From an uncultured Enterococcus sp. (GTDB lineage: Bacteria; Bacillota; Bacilli; Lactobacillales; Enterococcaceae), in contig CAMJVA010000026.1 in assembly GCA_946409145.1 (NCBI GenBank), positions 1-12,730 on the forward strand: a stretch of 12,730 nucleotides of DNA. The letters run 5' to 3'. A program made the translations under genes and the position numbers. Position 1 is the stretch's first letter; each line of letters begins with the position of its first letter. Of this stretch, positions 7,399 through 12,730 are shown piece after piece. The notes beneath the pieces are model-generated. The model saw only the letters and a list, made by a program, of their open reading frames with translations, had not been told where the DNA came from and did no database searches.

Positions 7399-7405
7399 GA
7401 AAATT

Positions 7406-7435
7406 TTGCTATTTTAGTTATAATAATCTTAAAAT
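7406..7435 (+). promoter_or_regulatory. Probable promoter of arsC
   Basis: Two overlapping options exist. TTGCTA (7406-7411) and TAAAAT (7430-7435) have an 18-base spacer. Alternatively, a perfect TATAAT at 7419-7424 lacks a recognisable -35, and its -35 region would fall on the inverted repeat at 7372-7398/7403. No copy of the palindrome seen before arsR (ATATTC-N8-GAATAT) is present here. Confidence 0.4.
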
Positions 7436-7471
7436 AAATGAAGTAGATTTTGTAGAAAGAAAGGAGAACTC

Positions 7472-7879
7472 ATGAAAAAAATATATTTTTTATGCACAGG
7501 AAATTCTTGTCGCAGTCAAATGGCAGAAGGGTATGCCAAAAAATTTTTACCAAAAGATGAATTTGAAATTAAAAGTGCTGGGGTAGAAACCCACGGATTA
7601 AATAAAATGGCCGTCAAAGTTATGGGAGAAGATGGAGTGGAAATTTCTCAGCAAACCTCTGATTTAATCGACCTAGATTATTTTCAACAAGCAGACTTAA
7701 TTGTGACTTTATGCGGGGATGCTTTAGACAAATGTCCCGTCATTCCACCAGAAACCACCCATATTCACTGGAATTTAAAAGATCCAGGAAAAGCCGTGGG
7801 GACTCCTGAAGAAATTCACGCTGTTTTTATTCAAGTGCGGGATGAAATTAAAGAACACGTTAAAACCTTAAGAAAATAA
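7472..7879 (+). CDS. arsC: Arsenate reductase, thioredoxin-coupled, low-molecular-weight phosphatase type
   Basis: A cytoplasmic enzyme that reduces arsenate to arsenite, with thioredoxin regenerating it. The 135-residue length is typical. The phosphatase-type anion loop C-X5-R is C8-TGNSC-R14, followed by S15. The cysteine relay of this class (C10, C82, C89 in the Bacillus subtilis enzyme) is matched by C8, C81 and C88 in LCGDALDKCP. The DP pair at D104-P105 in NLKDPGKAVG provides the general acid. Ordinary low-molecular-weight tyrosine phosphatases lack the C81/C88 pair, so ArsC is the better call. The start ATG has AAGGAG (7461-7466) five bases upstream. The gene has its own terminator and does not share the arsR promoter, which is unusual, since arsC commonly sits in the arsR operon. 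Confidence 0.93.
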   Translation: MKKIYFLCTGNSCRSQMAEGYAKKFLPKDEFEIKSAGVETHGLNKMAVKVMGEDGVEISQQTSDLIDLDYFQQADLIVTLCGDALDKCPVIPPETTHIHWNLKDPGKAVGTPEEIHAVFIQVRDEIKEHVKTLRK

Positions 7880-7885
7880 TGAATG

Positions 7886-7928
7886 AAAGATTGAAAAAAG
7901 GCGCAATAAACTTTTTTCAATCTTTTTT
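7886..7928 (+). terminator. Terminator of arsC
   Basis: A perfect 15-bp stem (AAAGATTGAAAAAAG at 7886-7900, complement at 7911-7925) has a 10-base loop and ends in six T (7923-7928). It begins six bases after the arsC stop and separates arsC from the arsR unit. Confidence 0.9.
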
Positions 7929-7943
7929 AAAAGACAGCTCTGT

Positions 7944-7972
7944 TTGACAATTGGCTATTATTTTTTTATCAT
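7944..7972 (+). promoter_or_regulatory. Promoter of the arsR-permease-thioredoxin operon
   Basis: TTGACA (7944-7949) and TATCAT (7967-7972) are separated by exactly 17 bases, with six and five matches to the sigma-A consensus. This is one of the strongest promoters in the window. The palindrome at 7971-7990 begins within the -10 box. Confidence 0.8.
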
Positions 7973-7990
7973 ATTCCCGTAAGCGAATAT
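7971..7990. promoter_or_regulatory. Candidate ArsR operator
   Basis: ATATTC (7971-7976) and GAATAT (7985-7990) form a perfect inverted repeat with an 8-base spacer. It overlaps the end of the -10 box and the expected transcription start, and lies just before the arsR ribosome binding site AAGGA (7991-7995). Its position is that expected for an autoregulating ArsR/SmtB repressor; binding itself is inferred. Confidence 0.6.
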
Positions 7991-8004
7991 AAGGATGTGA
8001 AAAA

Positions 8005-8337
8005 TTGGAAATAATTGATTATTTTAAAATTTGTTCAGATGAAACGCGTTTGAGGATTTTACTCTTATTAAAAGAAAAATCTCTTTGTGTGTGTCAAATG
8101 CAAAGTATTTTAGAAGTAGCTCAAAGTAAATTATCTAAACATTTAAGCAAAATGCGCGATTTAAAAATGGTTAAAGCAACACAAGAGGGAAAATTCGTTA
8201 TTTATTCCTTAAATGAAGATCTTTTTTTAACAAATATTTTGCAAGCTGTAGAAAAACAAGGAATCTTTGTTAAAGATCAAGAAAGAATAAATGAGTTTGA
8301 TCATTTACTTGAGGTGTCTTCATGTGGCAGCGAATAA
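8005..8337 (+). CDS. arsR: ArsR/SmtB-family metalloregulator, CVC-type arsenic sensor
   Basis: A 110-residue winged helix-turn-helix repressor that should leave DNA when it binds As(III), Sb(III) or a similar thiol-binding metal. The N-terminal helix contains CSDETRLRILLLL. The metal motif in helix 3 is SLCVCQM, with C28 and C30 matching the CVC of ArsR/CadC (ELCVCDL in classical members). The recognition helix is AQSKLSKHLSKMRDL, and the wing is VKATQEGKFVIYSL. Further cysteines are C10 and C107; C10 could act as a third ligand, as N-terminal cysteines do in CadC. The start is TTG at 8005 with AAGGA nine bases upstream. The gene overlaps the permease start by 16 bases. It probably represses its own operon through the palindrome at 7971-7990. 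Arsenic is favoured over cadmium by context. Confidence 0.9.
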   Translation: MEIIDYFKICSDETRLRILLLLKEKSLCVCQMQSILEVAQSKLSKHLSKMRDLKMVKATQEGKFVIYSLNEDLFLTNILQAVEKQGIFVKDQERINEFDHLLEVSSCGSE

Positions 8338-9311
8338 GTGATCTTTTCTTTAAAATGACTTGGCTAAATGATTTTTTTGCTTGGTTTTTGGAAAAAGTAT
8401 TTCATTTATCTCTAAAGAGTAAATTAGGTCAAAGTTTACAATTTTTTCTTTTTGATGTGGTGAAAATATTCATTCTTCTAACTGTTTTAATTTTTTTAAT
8501 GGGCATGATTCAGTCATTTTTCCCACCTGAAAAAACGAAAAAAATTCTAGGGAATATTAAAGGATTTAAGGGGAATTTATTAGGAGCCCTTTTAGGCACG
8601 GTTACTCCTTTTTGTAGTTGTTCATCCATTCCTATTTTTATTGGTTTTACTACAGCAGGACTACCTTTAGGAACGACGTTTTCTTTTTTAATTTCTTCTC
8701 CCATGGTGGATATGGCGTCTATTATTTTACTCATGTCTTTTTTTGGCCCAGAAATTGCGATTGTCTACGTTATAGTAGGATTAATTTTAGCGATTCTTGG
8801 AGGCACACTTATTGATAAGCTAAAAATGGAAGATGAAATTCAAGACTATATTAAAAAAATGGAAGACCATTCTTCGTTTATTGCAGAAATTCATTTGAAG
8901 GAGCGACTGATTTTTGCTGTAGATCAAGTAAAACAAGTAGTCAGTAAAGTGTGGTTGTACGTTTTAATTGGTGTGGGGATTGGGGCTATCATTCATAACT
9001 GGATTCCTGAAACCTTTATTCAACAAGTTTTAGGGGAAAATAATCCTTTTGGCGTGGTAATTGCTACGCTCATTGGAGCGCCCATGTATGCAGATATTTT
9101 CGGCGTGTTGCCCATTGCTGAAGCTTTATTTTCAAAAGGTGTACCCATGGGAACCTTAATGGCTTTAATGATGTCAGTGACCACCTTGTCTTTGCCTTCT
9201 TTGATTATGTTAAGCAAAGTCGTCAAGCCGAAACTTTTAGGCACGTTTATTGCTATTTGTCTGGTGGGTATTTTGTGTATCGGCTTTATTTTTAATGCCA
9301 TTCCTCTTTAA
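8322..9311 (+). CDS. PF03773 permease, ArsP-type (probable trivalent organoarsenical or thiol-metal exporter)
   Basis: A 329-residue membrane protein of the predicted permease family COG0701. Hydrophobic segments number about eight, in two halves joined by a charged loop (about 163-205). The signature TPFCSCSSIP lies at residues 95-104, with C98 and C100, followed by GLPLGTTFSFLISSPMVD. The second half repeats the pattern as GAPMYADIFGVLPIAEAL. Characterised ArsP members export methylarsenite and roxarsone-type trivalent arsenicals, and related members are uncharacterised. The ATG at 8322 has GAGGTG five bases upstream inside arsR, so translation is coupled. A metal or arsenic role is supported by arsR in front and the CXXC mini-thioredoxin behind. 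There is no ArsB or Acr3 arsenite pump in the window. Substrate is inferred. Confidence 0.82.
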   Translation: MWQRISDLFFKMTWLNDFFAWFLEKVFHLSLKSKLGQSLQFFLFDVVKIFILLTVLIFLMGMIQSFFPPEKTKKILGNIKGFKGNLLGALLGTVTPFCSCSSIPIFIGFTTAGLPLGTTFSFLISSPMVDMASIILLMSFFGPEIAIVYVIVGLILAILGGTLIDKLKMEDEIQDYIKKMEDHSSFIAEIHLKERLIFAVDQVKQVVSKVWLYVLIGVGIGAIIHNWIPETFIQQVLGENNPFGVVIATLIGAPMYADIFGVLPIAEALFSKGVPMGTLMALMMSVTTLSLPSLIMLSKVVKPKLLGTFIAICLVGILCIGFIFNAIPL

Positions 9312-9344
9312 ATTTAAAATAAAAAACTAGAAAGGAAGAGTAAA

Positions 9345-9572
9345 ATGATTATTAAAGTATTAGGACCAGGATGTAAAAATTGTCAAAATTTAGAAAAAAA
9401 TGCTAAAGAAGCATTAGTATTAGCTGGAAAAGAAGGGGAAGTCCAAAAAGTGACGGACATGATGGAAATTCAAAAATACGGCATTATGTCCACTCCAGGC
9501 TTAGTCATTGATGAAAAAGTAGTGGTTTCTGGAAGAGTACCAAAAGCAAAAGAAATTGTAACTTTTTTATAA
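9345..9572 (+). CDS. Mini-thioredoxin (small redox-active disulfide protein)
   Basis: A 75-residue single-domain thioredoxin-fold protein of the type called redox-active disulfide protein 2. The active-site pair is C10-KN-C13 in GPGCKNCQNL, and the cis-proline is P51 in MSTPGLVID. It is much shorter than thioredoxin (about 105) and lacks the WCGPC motif, so it is unlikely to be the general cellular thioredoxin. It follows the permease by 33 bases with AAAGGAAG as ribosome binding site, so it is probably cotranscribed with arsR and the permease. Proteins of this type are often encoded beside PF03773 permeases, suggesting they reduce the permease cysteines or deliver or release a thiol-bound substrate. 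That role is inference. No clear terminator follows it. Confidence 0.88.
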   Translation: MIIKVLGPGCKNCQNLEKNAKEALVLAGKEGEVQKVTDMMEIQKYGIMSTPGLVIDEKVVVSGRVPKAKEIVTFL

Positions 9573-9631
9573 AACAAAAATTAATTTTCTCTCTAAAGCT
9601 GGGAAATTTTATTTTCATTTTTTTATAAATC

Positions 9632-9661
9632 TTGGACAATAATAGTCATGAAGAGTAGACT
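9632..9661 (+). promoter_or_regulatory. Possible promoter of the small membrane protein gene
   Basis: TTGGAC (9632-9637) and TAGACT (9656-9661) are separated by 18 bases, each with about four matches to consensus. The 124-base gap from 9573 to 9696 otherwise contains only A/T-rich sequence, so read-through from the arsR unit is also possible. Confidence 0.35.
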
Positions 9662-9696
9662 AGGGGCAATCAAAAGCTGTCTAGGAGGGAAGAAAA

Positions 9697-9984
9697 ATGG
9701 AAAATTTAGCTACAGGAGAGTTACTGCTTTTTGTGGGAGGATTGTTATTATTAGTTACCTTAGGCGTTCAGTTCATGAGAGAAAAATGGTTAGTATTAAT
9801 TGCAGGATATGATGGTGGTCAAAGGGTAAATAGTAAAAAATTAGGTTCTGCCATTGGACAATCCTGTCTTTTCGTAGCATTATTAATTCTATTAACTTAT
9901 CTCTTAGAATTCCCAACGTGGGTTTTATTAGTCGGTACAGTGCTTTTGGTTTTTGTAGGAATTTTTCGCGGCAACCAAGACTAA
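9697..9984 (+). CDS. Small membrane protein, DUF3784-like
   Basis: A 95-residue membrane protein of unknown function. It has a hydrophobic segment at about 8-24, a short polar part with WLVLIAGYDGGQRVNSKKLG, and two closely spaced hydrophobic segments at about 53-68 and 72-89, ending in a short charged tail. The LIAGYD followed by a charged stretch and KLG resembles the DUF3784 family (which has liaGyn...kkl), but this is recognition from memory and uncertain. AGGAGG at 9683-9688 stands eight bases before the ATG. It is flanked by the arsR unit and the persulfide operon and ends at its own terminator. Nothing in the sequence ties it to arsenic or sulfur chemistry. Confidence 0.7.
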   Translation: MENLATGELLLFVGGLLLLVTLGVQFMREKWLVLIAGYDGGQRVNSKKLGSAIGQSCLFVALLILLTYLLEFPTWVLLVGTVLLVFVGIFRGNQD

Positions 9985-10014
9985 GCAAAAATAATTTGTG
10001 ATGAATAGGAATAC

Positions 10015-10057
10015 GAAAAAAGTCTCTTTCTCTTATAGAGGCTTTTTTCTTTTTTTA
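10015..10057 (+). terminator. Terminator after the small membrane protein gene
   Basis: A 13-bp stem (10015-10027 with 10037-10049, one G-U pair) has a 9-base loop and is followed by a long T run (10050-10056). It isolates the persulfide operon downstream from upstream transcription. Confidence 0.85.
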
Positions 10058-10073
10058 TCTTCAATCAGATTCA

Positions 10074-10102
10074 TTGACAAGGTTCAGATAATATCGTTTA
10101 AT
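10074..10102 (+). promoter_or_regulatory. Promoter of the persulfide-response operon
   Basis: TTGACA (10074-10079) and TTTAAT (10097-10102) are separated by 17 bases, with six and five matches to the sigma-A consensus. Such a strong promoter fits a repressor-controlled operon. The operator at 10101-10120 overlaps the end of the -10 box. Confidence 0.85.
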
Positions 10103-10120
10103 ATACCTATCAGGGTATAT
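10101..10120. promoter_or_regulatory. CstR operator
   Basis: ATATACC (10101-10107) and GGTATAT (10114-10120) are perfect inverted 7-base arms around the spacer TATCAG. CsoR/CstR-family operators are short pseudo-palindromes of the form ATACC...GGTAT, so this fits the CstR encoded at 12426-12686. It overlaps the -10 box and start site, so bound repressor would exclude RNA polymerase. The link is inferred from motif, position and the presence of cstR in the same operon. Confidence 0.78.
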
Positions 10121-10165
10121 GAATTATCTTTATTTTTAAGAAAAAGAAAAGTGAGGAAAATTAAA

Positions 10166-10477
10166 ATGTTTAATTTTTTTAAAAAAGTTCCGAGTGTTTC
10201 AACAAAAGAATTAGCTGAAAGACTGAATAATAAAATGGTGTTACTTGATGTGAGAACACCGCAAGAATTTAGGCAAGGTCATATTGCACAAGCACAAAAT
10301 GTTCCTTTGAATAAATTACCAAATTACGCAGGAAAAGAAAAAGAAGTGTATGTGATTTGTCAATCAGGAATGAGAAGTAAACAAGGAGCAAAAATTTTGC
10401 AAGGTAAAGGTTATCAAGTAACAAATATCCGTGGGGGTATGAATATGTGGTCAGGTCCTAGAAGGGTGGGAAAATAA
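10166..10477 (+). CDS. Single-domain rhodanese (sulfurtransferase)
   Basis: A 103-residue cytoplasmic sulfurtransferase that carries sulfane sulfur as a cysteine persulfide. Rhodanese marks are LLDVRTPQEFRQGHI (about 26-40), the active-site loop C65-QSGMRS, and the closing VTNIRGGMNMW. The reading frame stays open far upstream to about 9998, but that part is read from the terminator and operator. The ATG at 10166, with GAGG at 10153-10156, is therefore the real start, giving a normal single-domain length. It is the first gene of the persulfide operon, one base before the next start. It probably accepts or hands on sulfur from CoA persulfide or low-molecular-weight persulfides, together with the two other rhodanese domains downstream. 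Confidence 0.9.
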   Translation: MFNFFKKVPSVSTKELAERLNNKMVLLDVRTPQEFRQGHIAQAQNVPLNKLPNYAGKEKEVYVICQSGMRSKQGAKILQGKGYQVTNIRGGMNMWSGPRRVGK

Positions 10478-10478
10478 A

Positions 10479-12137
10479 TTGGTAAAAATTGTGATTGTAG
10501 GTGGCGTGGCAGGAGGAATGTCTGCTGCAACACGTTTACGTCGTTTAAATGAAGATGCAGAAATTGTTGTGTTAGAAAAAGGGCCGTATGTTTCTTTTGC
10601 TAATTGCGGCTTGCCTTATTATGTTTCTGGTGAAATTGCTCAAAAAGACAGTCTCTTAGTTCAAACACCGGAAAGTTTACAAGGACGTTTTTCCATTGAT
10701 GTGAGACCTTATCATGAAGTGTTAGAAATTATTCCAGCAGAAAATAAAGTGAAAATAAAAAATCAAAAGGAAACTTTTTTTGAAAATTATGATCACCTTA
10801 TTTTATCTCCAGGAGCTCGTCCTTTTATTCCAGACATTACTGGGTTAAAGGAAGCACAAAATGTTTTTAGTTTACGAAACGTCCCTGACTTAGATAAAAT
10901 TATGGTAAGGCTAGAAAATAAAGCTGTGAAAACTGCCACTGTTATTGGAGCTGGATTTATTGGCCTTGAAATGGCGGAAAATTTAAAAAAACGCGGACTT
11001 AATGTGACTATTGTGGAAAAAGCACCACAAGTTTTACCTCCTTTAGATTTTGAAATGGCAGCATTTGTGAAAAATGAATTGGAAAAAAATAATGTTAAAG
11101 TGATTACAGGACAATCTGCAGTAGAATTTCGTGATCAGGGAGAAAAAATTATTTTAGAAGACGGCTCCATGTTACAAAGTGATGTGACAATTTTATCCGT
11201 TGGAGTAGTTCCAGAAAATCAATTAGCTAAAGATGCTGGCATTACCACTGGTTTTCGTGGAGGAATTGTGGTTAATGAAAATTACCAAACCAATATTCCT
11301 AATATTTATGCTATTGGGGATGCCATTGTGGTAAAAAATCAAGTAACCAAAGAAGATGCACTTATTTCTCTTGCTTCACCGGCCAATCGTCAAGGACGAC
11401 AAGTAGCAGATGTTATTTCGGGTCTTTCTAGAAAGAATAAAGGAAGCCTTGGAACAGCTATTGTGCGGGTCTTTCATTTAATGGCGGCCTCAACAGGAAT
11501 TAATGAAAAGGAAGCAAAAAGATTAGGACTGAACGTTCAAGTAGTCCACGTTCAAGGGAAAGATCATGCCGGTTACTATCCAGGAGCAGTGGATATGACG
11601 TTGAAATTAATTTTTGACAAAGTTTCCGGAAAAATTTACGGTGCTCAAGGTGTAGGAGAAAATGGAATAGACAAGCGCATTGATATTTTAGCCACAGGAA
11701 TTAAAGGAGAAATGACTGTTTTTGATTTACCCGAATTAGAGTTTACCTATGCGCCACCTTTTGGCTCGGCGAAAGATCCAGTGAATATGTTAGGCTATGC
11801 AGGGGAAAACTTGTTAGAAAATATCAGCGAAAATATTCAATGGTATGAATTAGATGAAGCCTTAAAAAATGGAAAAGTTTTACTAGACGTTAGAAATCCA
11901 GAAGAATTAAAAAATAACGGACAATTTAAAAATGCCACCCATATTCCTTTAAATAATTTAAGATGTCGCCTTCCAGAACTAGATCCCAAAAAAGAATATA
12001 TTGTCACTTGTCACAGTGGATTGCGGAGCTATGTAGCAGAAAGAATTTTAAAACAAGCAGGCTTTAAAGTAAAAAATTTAGACGGAGCATTTGCTCTATA
12101 TAAAACAGTGAAACCGGAGGAAATTGATTATGTATAA
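10479..12137 (+). CDS. CoA-disulfide/CoA-persulfide reductase with C-terminal rhodanese domain (CoADR-Rhd)
   Basis: A 552-residue FAD- and NAD(P)H-dependent flavoprotein that reduces CoA disulfide or CoA persulfide, the latter releasing sulfide. The N-terminal FAD site is IVIVGGVAGGMSAA (about 4-17). The single active-site cysteine is C43 in SFANCGLPYY, the same position as in Staphylococcus CoA-disulfide reductase. The NAD(P)H site is TVIGAGFIGLEMAE (about 154-167), with the second FAD motif IYAIGDA around 279-285. The C-terminal rhodanese domain (about 455-552) contains VLLDVRNPEEL and the loop C511-HSGLRS. The start is TTG at 10479, one base after the preceding stop, with the binding site GGTGG inside that gene. 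The fusion resembles the CoAPR described in the E. faecalis cst-like operon. Persulfide reduction is more likely than CoA disulfide reduction given the CstR control. Confidence 0.93.
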   Translation: MVKIVIVGGVAGGMSAATRLRRLNEDAEIVVLEKGPYVSFANCGLPYYVSGEIAQKDSLLVQTPESLQGRFSIDVRPYHEVLEIIPAENKVKIKNQKETFFENYDHLILSPGARPFIPDITGLKEAQNVFSLRNVPDLDKIMVRLENKAVKTATVIGAGFIGLEMAENLKKRGLNVTIVEKAPQVLPPLDFEMAAFVKNELEKNNVKVITGQSAVEFRDQGEKIILEDGSMLQSDVTILSVGVVPENQLAKDAGITTGFRGGIVVNENYQTNIPNIYAIGDAIVVKNQVTKEDALISLASPANRQGRQVADVISGLSRKNKGSLGTAIVRVFHLMAASTGINEKEAKRLGLNVQVVHVQGKDHAGYYPGAVDMTLKLIFDKVSGKIYGAQGVGENGIDKRIDILATGIKGEMTVFDLPELEFTYAPPFGSAKDPVNMLGYAGENLLENISENIQWYELDEALKNGKVLLDVRNPEELKNNGQFKNATHIPLNNLRCRLPELDPKKEYIVTCHSGLRSYVAERILKQAGFKVKNLDGAFALYKTVKPEEIDYV

Positions 12138-12429
12138 TTCTATTTTTATTGACGAGTTTACTCAAAAAGAAAAAAAAGAACCTTTAAATGTTTTAGATGT
12201 GAGAGAAGTGGATGAATTTGCCGCAGGTCATATTAAAAATGCGGAAAACTTTCCTTTAAGTTCTCTGCAAAATACTTACAACAAGTTAGATAAGAAAAAG
12301 GATTATTATGTGATTTGTCACTCTGGCAGTCGTTCTCAAATGGCTAGTCAATTCTTAGCAGCACAAGGGTTTAATGTGACAAATGTTATGGGAGGAATGT
12401 CTTCTTTTAAAGGAGAGATTGTTTCATGA
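12130..12429 (+). CDS. Single-domain rhodanese (sulfurtransferase)
   Basis: A 99-residue cytoplasmic sulfurtransferase, clearly distinct from the first one in the operon. Rhodanese marks are NVLDVREVDEFAAGHI (about 20-35), the active loop C63-HSGSRS and the closing VTNVMGGMSSF. The start is the ATG at 12130, with GGAGG (12116-12120) nine bases upstream; a TTG at 12124 is too close to that site. It overlaps the reductase gene by eight bases and the cstR gene by four, so translation is coupled throughout. The different loop residues (CHSGSRS here, CQSGMRS in the first rhodanese) suggest different sulfur donors or acceptors. Confidence 0.9.
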   Translation: MYNSIFIDEFTQKEKKEPLNVLDVREVDEFAAGHIKNAENFPLSSLQNTYNKLDKKKDYYVICHSGSRSQMASQFLAAQGFNVTNVMGGMSSFKGEIVS

Positions 12430-12686
12430 CAGAATACGATAAAACTATTTTAAACCGTTTGAAACGAGCAGAAGGACAATTACGAGGAGTACAGCGAATG
12501 ATTGAAGAAGGAAATGAGTGTGTAGACATTATTACCCAACTTTCTGCCGTTCGTTCCTCTGTTGATCGAGTGGTAGGTATCATCGTAGCAGAAAACTTAA
12601 AATATTGCTTAGAGAATCCAGATTTAGACAAAGATGCACAAAAAGAAAAAATTGATCAAGCATTAAAATTAATTGTAAAAAAATAA
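12426..12686 (+). CDS. cstR: CstR, persulfide-sensing repressor of the CsoR family
   Basis: An 86-residue all-helical DNA-binding repressor. The family opening is ILNRLKRAEGQLRGVQRMIE, with the first cysteine C32 in ECVDIITQLSAVRSSVD and the second C61 in NLKYCLEN. Copper-sensing CsoR needs a histidine four residues before the second cysteine; here that position is N57, so copper binding is unlikely. The two-cysteine pattern equals that of CstR, which forms C-S(n)-C links between subunits when it meets persulfides and then releases DNA. The start overlaps the preceding stop as ATGA (12426-12429). It is the last gene of the operon and probably controls it through the site at 10101-10120, making a feedback loop. 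FrmR/RcnR-type sensing is excluded by the lack of the N-terminal His/Pro-Cys pattern. Confidence 0.92.
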   Translation: MTEYDKTILNRLKRAEGQLRGVQRMIEEGNECVDIITQLSAVRSSVDRVVGIIVAENLKYCLENPDLDKDAQKEKIDQALKLIVKK

Positions 12687-12730
12687 AAAAACCGGAAAAG
12701 TCTTCTCTTGAGAGGATTTTTCCGGTTTTT
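12687..12730 (+). terminator. Terminator of the persulfide operon (cut by window end)
   Basis: The arms 12687-12706 and 12711-12730 form a 20-bp stem (core AACCGGAAAA/TTTTCCGGTT) with two G-U pairs and the tetraloop CTTG. It starts directly after the cstR stop. The A run before and T run at the end would let it act in both directions. The window ends inside the T tract. Confidence 0.9.

Noticed and set aside
9020..9301. Long open frame antisense to the permease gene.
   Set aside because: No binding site or family resemblance; it mirrors the codon pattern of the strong permease gene on the other strand. The same applies to other antisense frames within the lyase, pepN and permease genes.
9998..10165. 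N-terminal extension of the first rhodanese by about 56 residues.
   Set aside because: The stretch is translated from a terminator, a consensus promoter and the CstR operator, its sequence is unlike rhodanese, and the ATG at 10166 has a proper binding site and gives normal family length.
12124..12129. TTG start two codons upstream for the last rhodanese.
   Set aside because: It is only three bases from GGAGG at 12116-12120; the ATG at 12130 is spaced correctly.
12426..12686. Copper-sensing CsoR.
   Set aside because: The histidine ligand four residues before the second cysteine is replaced by N57 and the gene lies in a sulfur operon without a copper exporter or chaperone.
1..12730. CRISPR arrays, tRNA or rRNA genes, insertion sequences, T-box or other riboswitches.
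   Set aside because: Reading both strands showed no spaced direct repeats, no cloverleaf-like sequence, no transposase-like protein and no long structured leader; gene-free gaps are all under about 210 bases and are accounted for by promoters and terminators.

Overview
The window is AT-rich and comes from a low-GC Gram-positive bacterium, most likely of the order Lactobacillales and possibly an Enterococcus or Vagococcus relative. The evidence is a sortase-anchored LPQTG surface protein, a PepN-type aminopeptidase of lactic-acid-bacterial length, strong AGGAGG ribosome binding sites, a catabolite-response (cre) site, a GTGGGAC-type palindromic terminator, and a CstR-controlled sulfur operon like the one known from Enterococcus faecalis. 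Genus and species cannot be fixed from the sequence alone.

Layout. (1) Positions 1-3598: a terminator from an upstream gene, then a large cell-wall-anchored protein with a family 9 pectate lyase (PL9) beta-helix. Its promoter carries a near-perfect cre site, so it is probably repressed by good sugars. A perfect 22-bp bidirectional terminator separates it from the convergent pepN. (2) 3593-6168: pepN on the minus strand with its own promoter. (3) 6268-6765: a small VOC-fold (glyoxalase-like) protein and a terminator shared with the next unit. (4) 6764-7393: a minus-strand two-gene unit, a RelE/HigB (Gp49-like) toxin candidate with an ATGA-coupled second gene of unknown family. (5) 7406-9572: arsenic or thiol-metal genes, namely a thioredoxin-coupled arsenate reductase (arsC) with its own terminator, then arsR, a PF03773/ArsP-type permease and a mini-thioredoxin as a second unit with a consensus promoter and a palindromic candidate operator. 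(6) 9632-10057: a lone small membrane protein. (7) 10074-12730: a compact persulfide-response operon of rhodanese, CoA-disulfide/persulfide reductase fused to rhodanese, rhodanese, and the CsoR-family repressor CstR. It runs from a consensus promoter overlaid by an ATATACC/GGTATAT operator to a strong terminator at the window edge.

How the genes fit together. From 7472 to the end nearly every gene acts on thiols, arsenic or persulfides. ArsC reduces arsenate through a cysteine relay. ArsR carries a CVC metal site. The permease has a CSC motif and is paired with a CXXC mini-thioredoxin. The final operon moves and reduces sulfane sulfur and is sensed by a two-cysteine CstR. The first half (wall-bound pectin degradation, peptide hydrolysis) is ordinary carbon and nitrogen acquisition. 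No frameshifts, tRNA or rRNA genes, insertion sequences or CRISPR arrays were seen. No gene-free stretch exceeds about 210 bases. The least understood parts are the toxin partner gene at 6764-7030 and the N-terminal module of the pectate lyase.
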